In this document: piece by piece, positions 22,683 to 31,154 of the stretch
Position numbering within the stretch: position 1 is the stretch's first letter
Layout: each line of letters begins with the position of its first letter
Assembly: GCF_040394755.1 (NCBI RefSeq)
Contig: NZ_JBEBRQ010000020.1
DNA length: 48,316 bases
DNA from: Castellaniella defragrans_A
GTDB taxonomy: Bacteria; Pseudomonadota; Gammaproteobacteria; Burkholderiales; Burkholderiaceae_B
Strand: one strand, 5' to 3'
Position numbers and translations under genes: made by a program
Notes under the pieces: model-generated
The model's database searches: none
What the model was told of the DNA's origin: nothing
The model's input: the letters and a program-made list of their open reading frames with translations, nothing else

Positions 22683-25418
22683 ATGCAGTTGTTCATTGCT
22701 CTTGACATGCAGCGAATCGCAATGCCCGAGGCGGTCAGCCGCTCAGCGCGTGTTCGCTCCTTGTCTTGCTCAATATTTTTTGCCACGCTCGCACTCGTGA
22801 CGTTTGATACGCAGCCTTCATATGCCCAGCAGGTCGTTGCCAATGGCACGATAAAAGCTGCAAGCGGAGAGATTGATACGGGAACGGCGGCGCAGACCGC
22901 CGGCTATGGATTGCATGCCCTCAACAACGGCTCCATCACTGGCTCCCCTGGTCTGACGGTGACGACAGGAGGGACTGATGCCTATGGTGCCGCCGTCTTT
23001 GATACCAGCAGGATCACCCTTGCCGACGGCTCCTCCGTGACGACGACCGGTAATGGGGGGCACGGCCTGTACTTGAGGGGTGTCGGCGGGTTCCTGAGCG
23101 CAAGCGACACCGCCATCACGACGAGCGGGCTGGGCGCCTATGGGGCTAATGTTCAATACGGGCAGATGCAACTGACAAATGTCCACATCCTGACGACGGG
23201 CGGCAACGCAAGCTTTGGCGTGGCTATCAATTATGCGGGTACGAGGTTGACGATCGACGGCGGTTCGGTCACCACGAATGGCAATGCGTCTGACGCTTTG
23301 CTCGCCGACAACGGGAGCACCCTGACAGCGACCGGGGTCAAGGTCGAAACCACCGGGGATTACGCCTATGGCGTGTCCGCAGAAAATGGCGCGACAGTCA
23401 CGCTGACAGGCGGCTCGGTCACAACCACCGGAGACTTCGGCGTAGGACTGTTCGGGATGTCTCAGCCGGGAATCGAAAATACATCTTTGATTGCGGACGC
23501 CGTTGCCGTAACGACATCAGGCCAGAAGTCGCACGGCGTAGTGCTTCAAAGCGGTTCCATCCTGAACGTAAAAAACGGCAGCAGCATTCTCACCGAGGGG
23601 GTAGATTCCGCCGCCTTGTTCGCCCAAACCGGCTACGGTGCCAATAACAATACCAGCACCGTCACCGTTGCCGAGAGCTCGTTGACATCGCAGCAATATG
23701 TTGGCGCCCTCGTCAGCGGCACGACGCTGAACGCGACCTTGACCGGCTCGTCGTTGTCCGGGACGGCCGCGTGGTGGGTGTACAACAATGGAACCCTCAA
23801 TCTGATGGCTGATGCGTCCACGCTCATCGGTGCTGGCTTGAAGAATGATGTATCGGTCTCCAATATCGCGCTGCTGAACAACACGCTTTGGACAATGACC
23901 GGAAATTCCGACGTTTCCACCCTGATCAATGATGCAAGTACCATCACCTTCACCGCGCCCACCGGCGATCCAGCGCAGCCAGCGAGTTACAAGACGCTGA
24001 CAACCGGCAGCTATGTGGGCAATGGGGGCAAGATTGGTCTGAATACGTCTCTTGGAAATGATGGTTCGCCGTCAGATCGGCTCGTGATCAATGGCGGCAC
24101 GGCGAGCGGCGCCTCGGCGCTCATCATCACGAACACAGGCGGCGCTGGCGCCCAGACCACCAGCAACGGCATTCTCGTAGTCGACACAACCAACGGCGGC
24201 ACCACATCCGCCGCCGCTTTCACGCTGGGCGCCCGCGCGGCAGCCGGTGCTTATGGCTATCTGCTGTTTCGAGGCGGGATTGGCGCGGATGCGGGCAATC
24301 AGAACTGGTATCTGCGCTCGCAACTGGACTGTACGCTGCCGGGCGCGGCAGGGATGACCGAGTGTCACGGTGGCGGTGGCGGAGAGGTTCCGATCTATCG
24401 TCCCGAGGTGATCGTGGACACCGTCATTCCCGCGCTGGCGAGCAGGTTCGGGCTCGGCATGTTGGGCACGTGGCACGAGCGTACCGGCGGCGAGTTTGCG
24501 ACCAGCTACGTCACCGCCGACGGCCGCCGGCGGGCCAGCTGGGGCCGCATCTTTGGCGACACCGGCCGCTATGGCATGGGTTTTGGCGGCGGTGTCGGAA
24601 ATCGCAGCAACGCCTTTGGCAGCCACGGCTCGTCCTACGATTTCACGTTCGGCGGCCTCCAGGCCGGCATGGACTTGATCCGGCGAGAGCACAACGATGG
24701 CTCACGCGATCTTGCGGGCTTCTATGTCGGCGCCGGCAGTGCTCGGGCGGATGTGCGTTCGGTGATCGACTTCGGCTTTGGTTCGAACGCCGGCCGGGTG
24801 TCGATGGATGGCTATTCGCTGGGCGGCTACTACACCCATATCGGGCCGGGCGGCTGGTATGCCGACACGGTGCTGCAAGGCACATACTATGCGGACATCT
24901 CGGCGGCTTCGAACATCAACGAGGCCCAGACGCTGAGAACCAGCGGCGAGGGTGTGCTCGCCTCGCTGGAGGGCGGTTATCCGATTGCGCTTGGATCGGA
25001 CCTCACCTTCGAGCCGCAGGCGCAGATCGTTTACCAGCACCTCGACTTTGGCGACGACGCTGACAAGTTCGGCCGGATTGCCTTCAGCGACAGCGATGCG
25101 TGGTACGGGCGGCTGAGTGGCCGTCTGGCGCGGGACTGGACGCTCGAGGACGGCCGCAAGGTGATGGGCTGGGCCCGTGCTGGCGTGTGGACCGATTTCG
25201 GCGCGCAGGCAACAACGACGTTCTCGAGCCCCGAGGGCCTCAACCCGACCGCATTCGGGACCGATCTGGGCGGCACCTGGGCGCAGTTCGATCTCGGTGT
25301 GTCCGCGCAACTGAGCGACACGGTTTCGGTCTTCGTGCTCGGCAACTACAACGTCTCCCTAACCAGCGCCGATGGCCACAGCTTCGGCGGACGCGCCGGG
25401 GTCAAGGTGGCGTGGTGA
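22683..25418 (+). CDS. Classical autotransporter with TTTG-type beta-helix passenger and a distinct barrel
   Basis: 911 residues. No ESPR; a signal peptide of about 50 residues ends at PSYA-QQ. Two other in-frame ATGs (22710, 22725) could be used, but the promoter spacing favours 22683. Passenger (about 50-450) is built of turns such as GGSVTTTGDFGVGLFG and VKVETTGDYAYGVSAENGATV. A pertactin-like module with KTLTTGSYVGNGGKIGLNT ends in NWYLRSQL, as in the other two autotransporters. Then comes a linker with two cysteines, C550 and C561, rare in autotransporters, and a barrel (about 617-911) starting ASWGRIFGDTGRYG and ending GGRAGVKVAW. The barrel belongs to a different subfamily from those at 2317 and 35311. 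The gene sits between divergent mltG and ygfZ. Ligand unknown. Confidence 0.92.
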   Translation: MQLFIALDMQRIAMPEAVSRSARVRSLSCSIFFATLALVTFDTQPSYAQQVVANGTIKAASGEIDTGTAAQTAGYGLHALNNGSITGSPGLTVTTGGTDAYGAAVFDTSRITLADGSSVTTTGNGGHGLYLRGVGGFLSASDTAITTSGLGAYGANVQYGQMQLTNVHILTTGGNASFGVAINYAGTRLTIDGGSVTTNGNASDALLADNGSTLTATGVKVETTGDYAYGVSAENGATVTLTGGSVTTTGDFGVGLFGMSQPGIENTSLIADAVAVTTSGQKSHGVVLQSGSILNVKNGSSILTEGVDSAALFAQTGYGANNNTSTVTVAESSLTSQQYVGALVSGTTLNATLTGSSLSGTAAWWVYNNGTLNLMADASTLIGAGLKNDVSVSNIALLNNTLWTMTGNSDVSTLINDASTITFTAPTGDPAQPASYKTLTTGSYVGNGGKIGLNTSLGNDGSPSDRLVINGGTASGASALIITNTGGAGAQTTSNGILVVDTTNGGTTSAAAFTLGARAAAGAYGYLLFRGGIGADAGNQNWYLRSQLDCTLPGAAGMTECHGGGGGEVPIYRPEVIVDTVIPALASRFGLGMLGTWHERTGGEFATSYVTADGRRRASWGRIFGDTGRYGMGFGGGVGNRSNAFGSHGSSYDFTFGGLQAGMDLIRREHNDGSRDLAGFYVGAGSARADVRSVIDFGFGSNAGRVSMDGYSLGGYYTHIGPGGWYADTVLQGTYYADISAASNINEAQTLRTSGEGVLASLEGGYPIALGSDLTFEPQAQIVYQHLDFGDDADKFGRIAFSDSDAWYGRLSGRLARDWTLEDGRKVMGWARAGVWTDFGAQATTTFSSPEGLNPTAFGTDLGGTWAQFDLGVSAQLSDTVSVFVLGNYNVSLTSADGHSFGGRAGVKVAW

Positions 25419-25536
25419 GGCAGCGCGATCAGTTGCCCAGAAGTCTTGCGATCAACATGTGAAGTTCACCGGGATTGGCGCCCCCACGCGCCAGGACGGC
25501 TATCATATCGATCATGCCGTTCATCCCGTTCACTTC

Positions 25537-26457
25537 ATGAATCAAATATCGATATCTGAATTCCCCAGTCCGGCTCGTGTGCGCCTGGATGACCTCGCGG
25601 TGCTTTCCCTGGAGGGCGCCGATGCCGAGGCCTTTCTGCACGGCCAGCTCACCAATGCCATCCAGGGCATGCCGGACGAGCAGGCGCGGCCAGCCGCCTA
25701 TTGCTCGGCGCAGGGCCGGATATTGGCCAGCCTGGTGGTCTGGCGCGCCAGTCCCCAGGCCTTGCGCCTGATGCTGGCGCGAGATCTGGCCGAGGCCATT
25801 GCGCGGCGCCTGGGCATGTTCGTATTGCGCGCCAAGGTTCGCATCCGGGTCGAGGAAGGTCTGGTGATCCAGGGCTGCACGGGAGCGGGCTGTCCGGCCG
25901 GGGCCACGGCCCCATGGTTGCGCGGCCGGGATGCCGAGGGCGACTGGATCGCCGCGCCCGCCTCCGGCGCACAGCCTCGGGCGTGGCGGATCGTCGGACA
26001 ATCACCGCAGGACTTCCCCCCGGAAGATGGCGCGTGGCATGCGGCCGATCTGGCGGCGGGCCTGCCCTGGATTCGCGCGGCGACCCAGGATCTGTTCCTG
26101 CCGACCGCCCTCGACATGGATCTGAACGGCGGGATCGACTTCGGGAAAGGCTGCTACCCGGGTCAGGAGGTGATCGCGCGCGCACACTACCGGGGTACGG
26201 TCAAGCGGCGCATGGCCTATGGCAGTGCGCCCTGGCCGGATGACCGGCCCCTGCCCGCACCGGGTGCGGATCTGTATGAGGCGGGAGGCGACAACCGGCC
26301 TGTAGGGCGCATCATTGATCTCGCCCGCGTGGCAGGCAACGTCCATGTGGCCGTGGAAATCACACTGTCGGATTGGCCGGCGATGCGCTATAGCCTGGCG
26401 GCGTCCGATGGCCCCCTGCTGACGCTGTCACCGCCGCGGGCGGCGGCGACAGACTGA
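25537..26457 (+). CDS. ygfZ: Folate-binding iron-sulfur cluster protein YgfZ
   Basis: 306 residues from the ATG at 25537; upstream codons of the open frame are the autotransporter end in another phase. Tetrahydrofolate-dependent protein that helps repair or assemble Fe-S clusters, of the GcvT/YgfZ fold. The signature KGCYPGQEVIAR occurs at 204-215 with the conserved C206, preceded by TALDMDLNGGIDFG and followed by YRGTVKRRM. The N-terminus LEGADAEAFLHGQLTNAI is typical. It starts 118 bases after the autotransporter stop with no terminator seen between them, so some read-through is possible. It is convergent and abutting with mmsB. Confidence 0.94.
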   Translation: MNQISISEFPSPARVRLDDLAVLSLEGADAEAFLHGQLTNAIQGMPDEQARPAAYCSAQGRILASLVVWRASPQALRLMLARDLAEAIARRLGMFVLRAKVRIRVEEGLVIQGCTGAGCPAGATAPWLRGRDAEGDWIAAPASGAQPRAWRIVGQSPQDFPPEDGAWHAADLAAGLPWIRAATQDLFLPTALDMDLNGGIDFGKGCYPGQEVIARAHYRGTVKRRMAYGSAPWPDDRPLPAPGADLYEAGGDNRPVGRIIDLARVAGNVHVAVEITLSDWPAMRYSLAASDGPLLTLSPPRAAATD

Positions 26458-27345
26458 TCAGCGCCCGTAGAGCTTGAGCACGCTGGAAAAATCCAGGCCG
26501 CCGTGCCCCTGGCTGCTGAGCATGGCATACAGGTTGCGCGCCAGCTCGCCCAATGGGGTGGCGCTGCGGCTTTGCATGGAGGCCTCGGCGGCCAGGCCCA
26601 GGTCCTTGAGCATCAGGTCCACCCCGAAGCCGCCGGCATAGCCCTTGGACGAGGGCGCGTTCTCCATGACGCCGGGCCAGGGATTGTAGAGTTCGGTCGC
26701 CCAGTTGCGCCCGGAACTCTTGGCGATGATATCGGACAGCACCTTGGGGTCGAGGCCATTGGCCACGCCCAGGGCGAGCGCCTCTGCGGTCCCAGCCATG
26801 AGAATGCCCAGGAGCATGTTGTTGCAGATCTTGGCCACCTGCCCTGCTCCTGCATCGCCCGCATGAAAAATATTTTTGCCCATGGCCTGCAGGTAGGGGC
26901 GCGCGGCTTCGAGATCGGCGGCCGCGCCGCCCACGATGAAGGTCAGCGTGCCTGCCACGGCACCGCCCGTACCGCCCGATACTGGCGCGTCCAGCATCCG
27001 GATGCCCGCGGCGGCGGCGGCGGCTGAAACCTTGCGCGCCGATTCCGGTGCAATGGTGCTGCATTCGAGCACCAGAGTGCCCTGGGTGATTTCGCCGAGC
27101 AGACCCTGCTCGCCGAGATAAAGGCCCTCGACATGGCGGCTCGCGGGCAGCATGGTGACGACCAGTTGCGCGCCGCGGACGGCCTCTGCCGCCGAAGCCG
27201 AGGCCTCGGCGCCCGCGTCGGCGAGGGCTTTCACGGCCGATGGCACCAGGTCGAAGACCTTGAGGCGGTGGCCCGCCTTGACCAGGTTCAGGGCCATGGG
27301 CGCACCCATGTGTCCCAGGCCGATGAATGCGATATGGCTGCTCAT
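26458..27345 (-). CDS. mmsB: 3-hydroxyisobutyrate dehydrogenase
   Basis: 295 residues. NAD-dependent oxidation of 3-hydroxyisobutyrate to methylmalonate semialdehyde in valine breakdown. NAD motif IGLGHMG (8-14); substrate motif DAPVSGGTGGA (119-129); catalytic lysine K172 in GAGQVAKICNNMLLG; C-terminal MLKDLGLAAEA. These fit 3-HIBADH over tartronate semialdehyde reductase, though the two families are close. AAGGAGA lies 8-9 bases before the ATG. Its stop abuts the ygfZ stop from the other strand. It is the last of three valine-pathway genes; 56 bases separate it from the hydrolase. Confidence 0.93.
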   Translation of the reverse strand: MSSHIAFIGLGHMGAPMALNLVKAGHRLKVFDLVPSAVKALADAGAEASASAAEAVRGAQLVVTMLPASRHVEGLYLGEQGLLGEITQGTLVLECSTIAPESARKVSAAAAAAGIRMLDAPVSGGTGGAVAGTLTFIVGGAAADLEAARPYLQAMGKNIFHAGDAGAGQVAKICNNMLLGILMAGTAEALALGVANGLDPKVLSDIIAKSSGRNWATELYNPWPGVMENAPSSKGYAGGFGVDLMLKDLGLAAEASMQSRSATPLGELARNLYAMLSSQGHGGLDFSSVLKLYGR

Positions 27346-27401
27346 GTGTGGTCTCCTTGGGTGTTTTATTCAATGAAAATGATCGTTGTCCGCGCGCTGC
27401 C

Positions 27402-28556
27402 TCATGCCTGGAGGTCGGCCAATGGATGCGGCTGGCCCTCGGGCCAGGGACGGCGGAAGAACCGCTCTACCCATTGGACGTCGGCCTGCGCATGGGTGGC
27501 GGGCCGCCAGCGCGGTGATTTGTCCTTGTCGATCAGCAGAGCGCGGATGCCCTCCTGGAAGTCGCCCTCGGCCACGCAGTGCAGCGAGGCCACATATTCC
27601 GCGCGGAATACGTCGGCGAGCGATAGCGGGCGCATGCGCTCGACCAGGGTATGACCCAGACGCGCCGAGCCCGGCGAGCCGGCGGCGAAAGTCGCGGCGG
27701 CGCGGACGAGCCAGGGATCGTCGTGATCCCCCCAAGCCCGGATTGCGGCGCAGATTTCGGCGAAATCGGCGCGGTCGCAGGCCGCGCGGATCGCATCGAA
27801 ATGGACCTGCACAGGCCCCGGCGCCTGGCCGATTTCGGGGGCGGCCAGGTTGTCGATGAGCCGGTCGACCTGGCCTGCGTGCGCCTGGGGATCAGCGCTC
27901 CAGGCTGTGGCCGCCAGGGCGGCCCGCAGATCCGCCAGCGCGGTGGAGCGGCAGACGCGGTCGGCCAGGCCCAGCCGCAGGCAGTCCGCCGCGCCCAATT
28001 GGGCGCCGGTCAGCGCCAGGAAGGTCCCGATCCCGCGTGGCAGGCGGCTGAGCATCCAGGTGCCGGCCACATCCGGATACAGGCCGATGGTGACCTCGGG
28101 CATGGCAAAACGCGTGGTCTCGGTCACGATGCGGTGGCTCGCGCCCATCATCAGGCCTACGCCGCCGCCCATCACGATGCCGCTGCCCCAGCAGATCAGG
28201 GGCTTGCGATAGCAATGGATCATGAAGTCGAGCCGGTATTCGACTTCGAAGAATTGTCGGGCATAGACATTGCCCCAGGCATCGCCGCCGCTGTTTTCCA
28301 GCATCGAGCGATACAGGCTGTGCAAGTCGCCGCCCGCACAGAACGCCTTGCCGCCCGCGCCGTCGAGCAGGACCGCCGCGATGTCCGGATCGTCCTGCCA
28401 GGCCCGCAAGCGGGCATCGAGCCGTTCGCACATGGCCAGCGACAGGCCGTTGAGCGTTTGCGGGCTGTTCAGCGTCGCCAGGCCGACACGGTGGCCGCTG
28501 GCGGTTTCGATCTCGTCGAACAGCATGATGTCGCTCGTTGCAGTGATGTCATTCAT
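27402..28556 (-). CDS. 3-hydroxyisobutyryl-CoA hydrolase (HIBCH-type)
   Basis: 384 residues, the length of HIBCH rather than of simple enoyl-CoA hydratases (about 260). It hydrolyses 3-hydroxyisobutyryl-CoA to the free acid in valine degradation. Crotonase-fold motifs: GKAFCAGGDL (oxyanion hole), GSGIVMGGGVGLMMGASHRI, and MPEVTIGLYPDVAGTWMLSRLPRG, whose glutamate and aspartate are typical of HIBCH. The C-terminal extension DFQEGIRALLIDKDKSPRW is also diagnostic. Start overlaps the acyl-CoA dehydrogenase stop by four bases. Context with isobutyryl-CoA dehydrogenase and mmsB supports the substrate. Confidence 0.92.
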   Translation of the reverse strand: MNDITATSDIMLFDEIETASGHRVGLATLNSPQTLNGLSLAMCERLDARLRAWQDDPDIAAVLLDGAGGKAFCAGGDLHSLYRSMLENSGGDAWGNVYARQFFEVEYRLDFMIHCYRKPLICWGSGIVMGGGVGLMMGASHRIVTETTRFAMPEVTIGLYPDVAGTWMLSRLPRGIGTFLALTGAQLGAADCLRLGLADRVCRSTALADLRAALAATAWSADPQAHAGQVDRLIDNLAAPEIGQAPGPVQVHFDAIRAACDRADFAEICAAIRAWGDHDDPWLVRAAATFAAGSPGSARLGHTLVERMRPLSLADVFRAEYVASLHCVAEGDFQEGIRALLIDKDKSPRWRPATHAQADVQWVERFFRRPWPEGQPHPLADLQA

Positions 28557-29707
28557 CGCAGGTCGGCTCCGTTTTCGAGAATCTGCCGGGCAACGATCAC
28601 GCGCATGATTTCATTGGTGCCTTCGAGGATCTGGTGCACGCGCGTATCGCGCACCAGGCGTTCGAGGGGGTAATCCTTGAGATAGCCGTAGCCGCCGTGG
28701 ATCTGCTGGGCGTCCAGGCAGCACTGGAAGCACAGGTCGGTCGCCAGCCGCTTGGCCATGGCGCAATAGGACGAGGCCTGGGGATCGCCCTCGTCGAGTT
28801 TCGCTGCCGCCAGGCGGACCATCTGGCGCGAGGCGACGATGTGGGTCAGGATGTCGGCCAGCTTGAACTGCAAGGCCTGGAAATCCGCCAGGGGATGACC
28901 GAACTGGCGGCGTTCGCCCATGTAGCGGCGCGCCGCGTCGTAGGCGCCCTGGGCTGCGCCCACCGAGCAGGTGGCGATGTTGATGCGCCCGCCATCCAGG
29001 CCTTTCATGGCGAACTTGAAGCCCTCGCCCTCCTCGCCCAGGCGGTTTTCGACGGGAATGCGGACGTTGTCGAAGGTGATCGGCCGGGTCGACTGGCTGT
29101 TCCAGCCCATCTTGTTTTCCTTGCGGCCATACCGGATGCCCGGCGTATCGCCGGGCACGGCGAACGCCGAGACCCCGCGCGCACCCGGTCCGCCAGTGCG
29201 CGCCATCACCACCAGCAGGTCGGTATCGCCCGCCCCGGAGATGAAGGCCTTGGCGCCGTTGATGACGTATTCATTGCCTTCGCGCTGGGCGCGCGTGGCC
29301 AGGGAGGCTGCGTCCGACCCCGCGTTGGGCTCGGTCAGGCAATAGGACGCGAGCTTTTCGCCCGAAGCCAGCAGCGGTCCCCAGTGATCACGCACCGCTG
29401 GCTGGGCCCACTGACCGACCATCCAGGTGGCCATGTTGTGAATGGTGACGAAGGCCGCGGTGGAGGGATCGACCGCCGCCATTTCCTCGAACACCAGGGT
29501 GGCATCCAGCCTGGGCAGGCCCAGGCCGCCGATGGATTCCGGTGCGTACAAGGCACAGAATCCGAGCGCGCCCGCCTTGGCGAAAGCCTCGCGGGGAAAG
29601 ATGCCATGTTCATCCCAATGAGCGGCATTGGGTGCCAGCTCCCCTTGCGCGAATTCACGCGCGGCCTGTGCGAAAGCTTGTTGTTCCTCGCTGAGGCGAA
29701 ATTCCAT
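28553..29707 (-). CDS. Acyl-CoA dehydrogenase, probable isobutyryl-CoA dehydrogenase
   Basis: 384 residues from the ATG at 29707, chosen because GGAG sits 9 bases upstream and MEFRLSEEQQAFAQAAREFA is the normal family N-terminus; the longer frame to 29866 is not supported. FAD flavoenzyme that desaturates acyl-CoA and gives electrons to ETF. Motifs: YCLTEPNAGSDAASL, INGAKAFISGAG, GLDGGRINIATCSVGAAQGA, QIHGGYGYLKDYPLERLVRD and the glutamate in ILEGTNEIM (E362). The operon with 3-hydroxyisobutyryl-CoA hydrolase and 3-hydroxyisobutyrate dehydrogenase points to isobutyryl-CoA (valine). The crotonase step and methylmalonate-semialdehyde dehydrogenase are not in the window. Confidence 0.9.
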   Translation of the reverse strand: MEFRLSEEQQAFAQAAREFAQGELAPNAAHWDEHGIFPREAFAKAGALGFCALYAPESIGGLGLPRLDATLVFEEMAAVDPSTAAFVTIHNMATWMVGQWAQPAVRDHWGPLLASGEKLASYCLTEPNAGSDAASLATRAQREGNEYVINGAKAFISGAGDTDLLVVMARTGGPGARGVSAFAVPGDTPGIRYGRKENKMGWNSQSTRPITFDNVRIPVENRLGEEGEGFKFAMKGLDGGRINIATCSVGAAQGAYDAARRYMGERRQFGHPLADFQALQFKLADILTHIVASRQMVRLAAAKLDEGDPQASSYCAMAKRLATDLCFQCCLDAQQIHGGYGYLKDYPLERLVRDTRVHQILEGTNEIMRVIVARQILENGADLR

Positions 29708-29904
29708 GTCGCTTGTCTCCGGATCGCTGAATGAAAGGCGAACATCTCGTGGGTTCATGGCCCGTATCGACTGTCGGGCTAAACTGTAGCACCGCCAGGG
29801 GCCTGATCCCAAATTCCTGGTGCCTCGACTGATATTTCTCGAGCGTGCATGAATCCGGCGGGGCACTTGCGTCCTACCTTAGCGCGATCGTCCCGCCGGG
29901 GTTG

Positions 29905-30186
29905 TCAGTCTCGCGACAATTTGTGCCGCACCCGGCGGCGGCGGGATTCGAGGGGGTCGAACACCAGCGGCCGGTAGATTTCGATCCGGTCGCCGTCGCA
30001 CAGCACCCGCTGCGGGGCGCAGCGCTCGCCATGAATCCCGAGTGCGGGCAAGGGATCGGCGTATTCGGGATAGCGCTGCGCAAAGACGCTGTGCGCCACG
30101 GCCTCGGCCACGGTCGCGCCCGGCGGCAGTTCCAGGTCCTCGCGCCAGATGCCGGTGGGCGCCGCGAATACGAGGCCGATCCGCAT
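29905..30186 (-). CDS. rnfH: RnfH-family ubiquitin-fold protein
   Basis: 93 residues from the ATG at 30186. Small ubiquitin-like (beta-grasp) protein of the UPF0125/RnfH family: VFAAPTGIWREDLELPPGATVAEA at the N-terminus, GIHGERC in the middle, and DGDRIEIYRPLVFDPLESRRRR near the end are conserved. It starts 5 bases after the ratA stop, the standard ratA-rnfH pair. The exact role is unknown; the link to Rnf electron transport is by name only, and no rnf genes are near. A longer open frame upstream belongs to ratA in another phase. Confidence 0.93.
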   Translation of the reverse strand: MRIGLVFAAPTGIWREDLELPPGATVAEAVAHSVFAQRYPEYADPLPALGIHGERCAPQRVLCDGDRIEIYRPLVFDPLESRRRRVRHKLSRD

Positions 30187-30191
30187 GATGT

Positions 30192-30626
30192 TCAGGCGCC
30201 GTAGACCGCCCGCGCGCGTTGCGTGAACGAGTCGATGAAGCTTGCCGCGATCCGGTTGAACACAGGGCCGATCACGGCCTCGAGGGTGCGGCTGGAAAAA
30301 GCGTATTCCATGGTGTAGAGGACTTTGCAGCCCTCCTCGCCCAGGGGCTGGAAGGTCCAGTGCCCGGTCAGTTGGGAAAACGGCCCGTCGACCAGGTGAA
30401 AGACAATGCGGTGCGGATAATCGTGTTCGTTGCGGGTGGTGAAACTCTGGCGGATCCTGGCGAAGCTGATGTGCAGGGTGGCCTGCATCCCCTCGTCGTT
30501 GCGCCACTGCACGTCCGTCCCTGCGCACCAGGGCATGAACTCGGGATATCGGGCGACGTCCGCCACCAGGTCGAACATCTGTTCGGGACGATAGGGAACC
30601 AGGACGGAGCGCTGTACGGTATGCAT
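30192..30626 (-). CDS. ratA: RatA/PasT-family START-like protein (coenzyme Q-binding / ribosome association toxin family)
   Basis: 144 residues from the ATG at 30626. START-like (coenzyme Q10-binding/Coq10) fold: VLVPYRPEQMFDLVADVARYPEFMPWC at the start, then FTTRNEHDYPHRIVFHLVDGPFSQLTGHWTF and FIDSFTQRARAVYG. E. coli RatA is reported to block 70S association, and Coq10 homologues bind quinone; the sequence alone does not choose between these roles. It is divergent from smpB with a 60-bp spacer and coupled to rnfH downstream, the common proteobacterial arrangement. No antitoxin partner other than rnfH is seen. Confidence 0.93.
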   Translation of the reverse strand: MHTVQRSVLVPYRPEQMFDLVADVARYPEFMPWCAGTDVQWRNDEGMQATLHISFARIRQSFTTRNEHDYPHRIVFHLVDGPFSQLTGHWTFQPLGEEGCKVLYTMEYAFSSRTLEAVIGPVFNRIAASFIDSFTQRARAVYGA

Positions 30627-30652
30627 TGGCAGGGTTGTGGATGGGATAGAAT
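30626..30652 (+). promoter_or_regulatory. Candidate smpB promoter in the divergent ratA/smpB spacer
   Basis: TTGGCA (30626-30631) and TAGAAT (30647-30652) are 15 bases apart, with the ATG of smpB 34 bases further on. The spacing is short of the 17-base optimum. The -35 would overlap the ratA start codon. Confidence 0.3.
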
Positions 30653-30686
30653 GAACGGATTTTACCGGCCCTGGCCCATTGGATTC

Positions 30687-31151
30687 ATGAGCATTGTAGA
30701 TAATCGCAAGGCGACCCACGACTATTTCATCGAAGAACGCTTCGAGGCGGGGCTCGTGCTCGAGGGTTGGGAGGTCAAGGCGATCCGCGCGGGACACGTG
30801 CAGCTCAAGGAAAGCTACGTCATCGTGCGCAACGGCGAACTGTGGATCATCGGCATGCACATCAGCCCGCTGCCCACGGCCTCCACCCATATTCACCCCA
30901 ATGCCACCCGCACCCGCAAGCTGCTGCTCAAGGCCGAGGAAATCAGCAAACTCATCGGCAAGGTCGAGCAGCGCGGCTATACGCTGGTTCCGCTCAATTT
31001 GCACTACAGGAACGGCCGCATCAAGCTCGACTTCGGCCTGGGCCGCGGCAAAAAACTGCACGACAAACGCGATTCCGCGCGCGACAAGGACTGGGCGCGC
31101 GAAAAAGAGCGGCTGATGAAGCACGACACGCGCCAAGACCGCAACAGCTGA
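30687..31151 (+). CDS. smpB: SsrA-binding protein SmpB
   Basis: 154 residues from the ATG at 30687; upstream codons in the same frame are antisense to ratA. It binds tmRNA and brings it to stalled ribosomes for trans-translation. Motifs: NRKATHDYFIEERFEAGLVL, GWEVKAIRAGHVQLKESYV, NATRTRKLLLKAEEI, and the basic tail DKDWAREKERLMKHD that enters the decoding centre. Full length and intact. The tmRNA gene ssrA is not in the window. Only 3 bases separate its stop from the convergent ogt gene. Confidence 0.97.
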   Translation: MSIVDNRKATHDYFIEERFEAGLVLEGWEVKAIRAGHVQLKESYVIVRNGELWIIGMHISPLPTASTHIHPNATRTRKLLLKAEEISKLIGKVEQRGYTLVPLNLHYRNGRIKLDFGLGRGKKLHDKRDSARDKDWAREKERLMKHDTRQDRNS

Positions 31152-31154
31152 GAT

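Noticed and set aside
29855..29899. Inverted repeat CCGGCGGG ... CCCGCCGG between rnfH and the acyl-CoA dehydrogenase gene
   Set aside because: The 8-bp arms are 29 bases apart and no T tract follows; the pairing is plausible by chance in GC-rich DNA.
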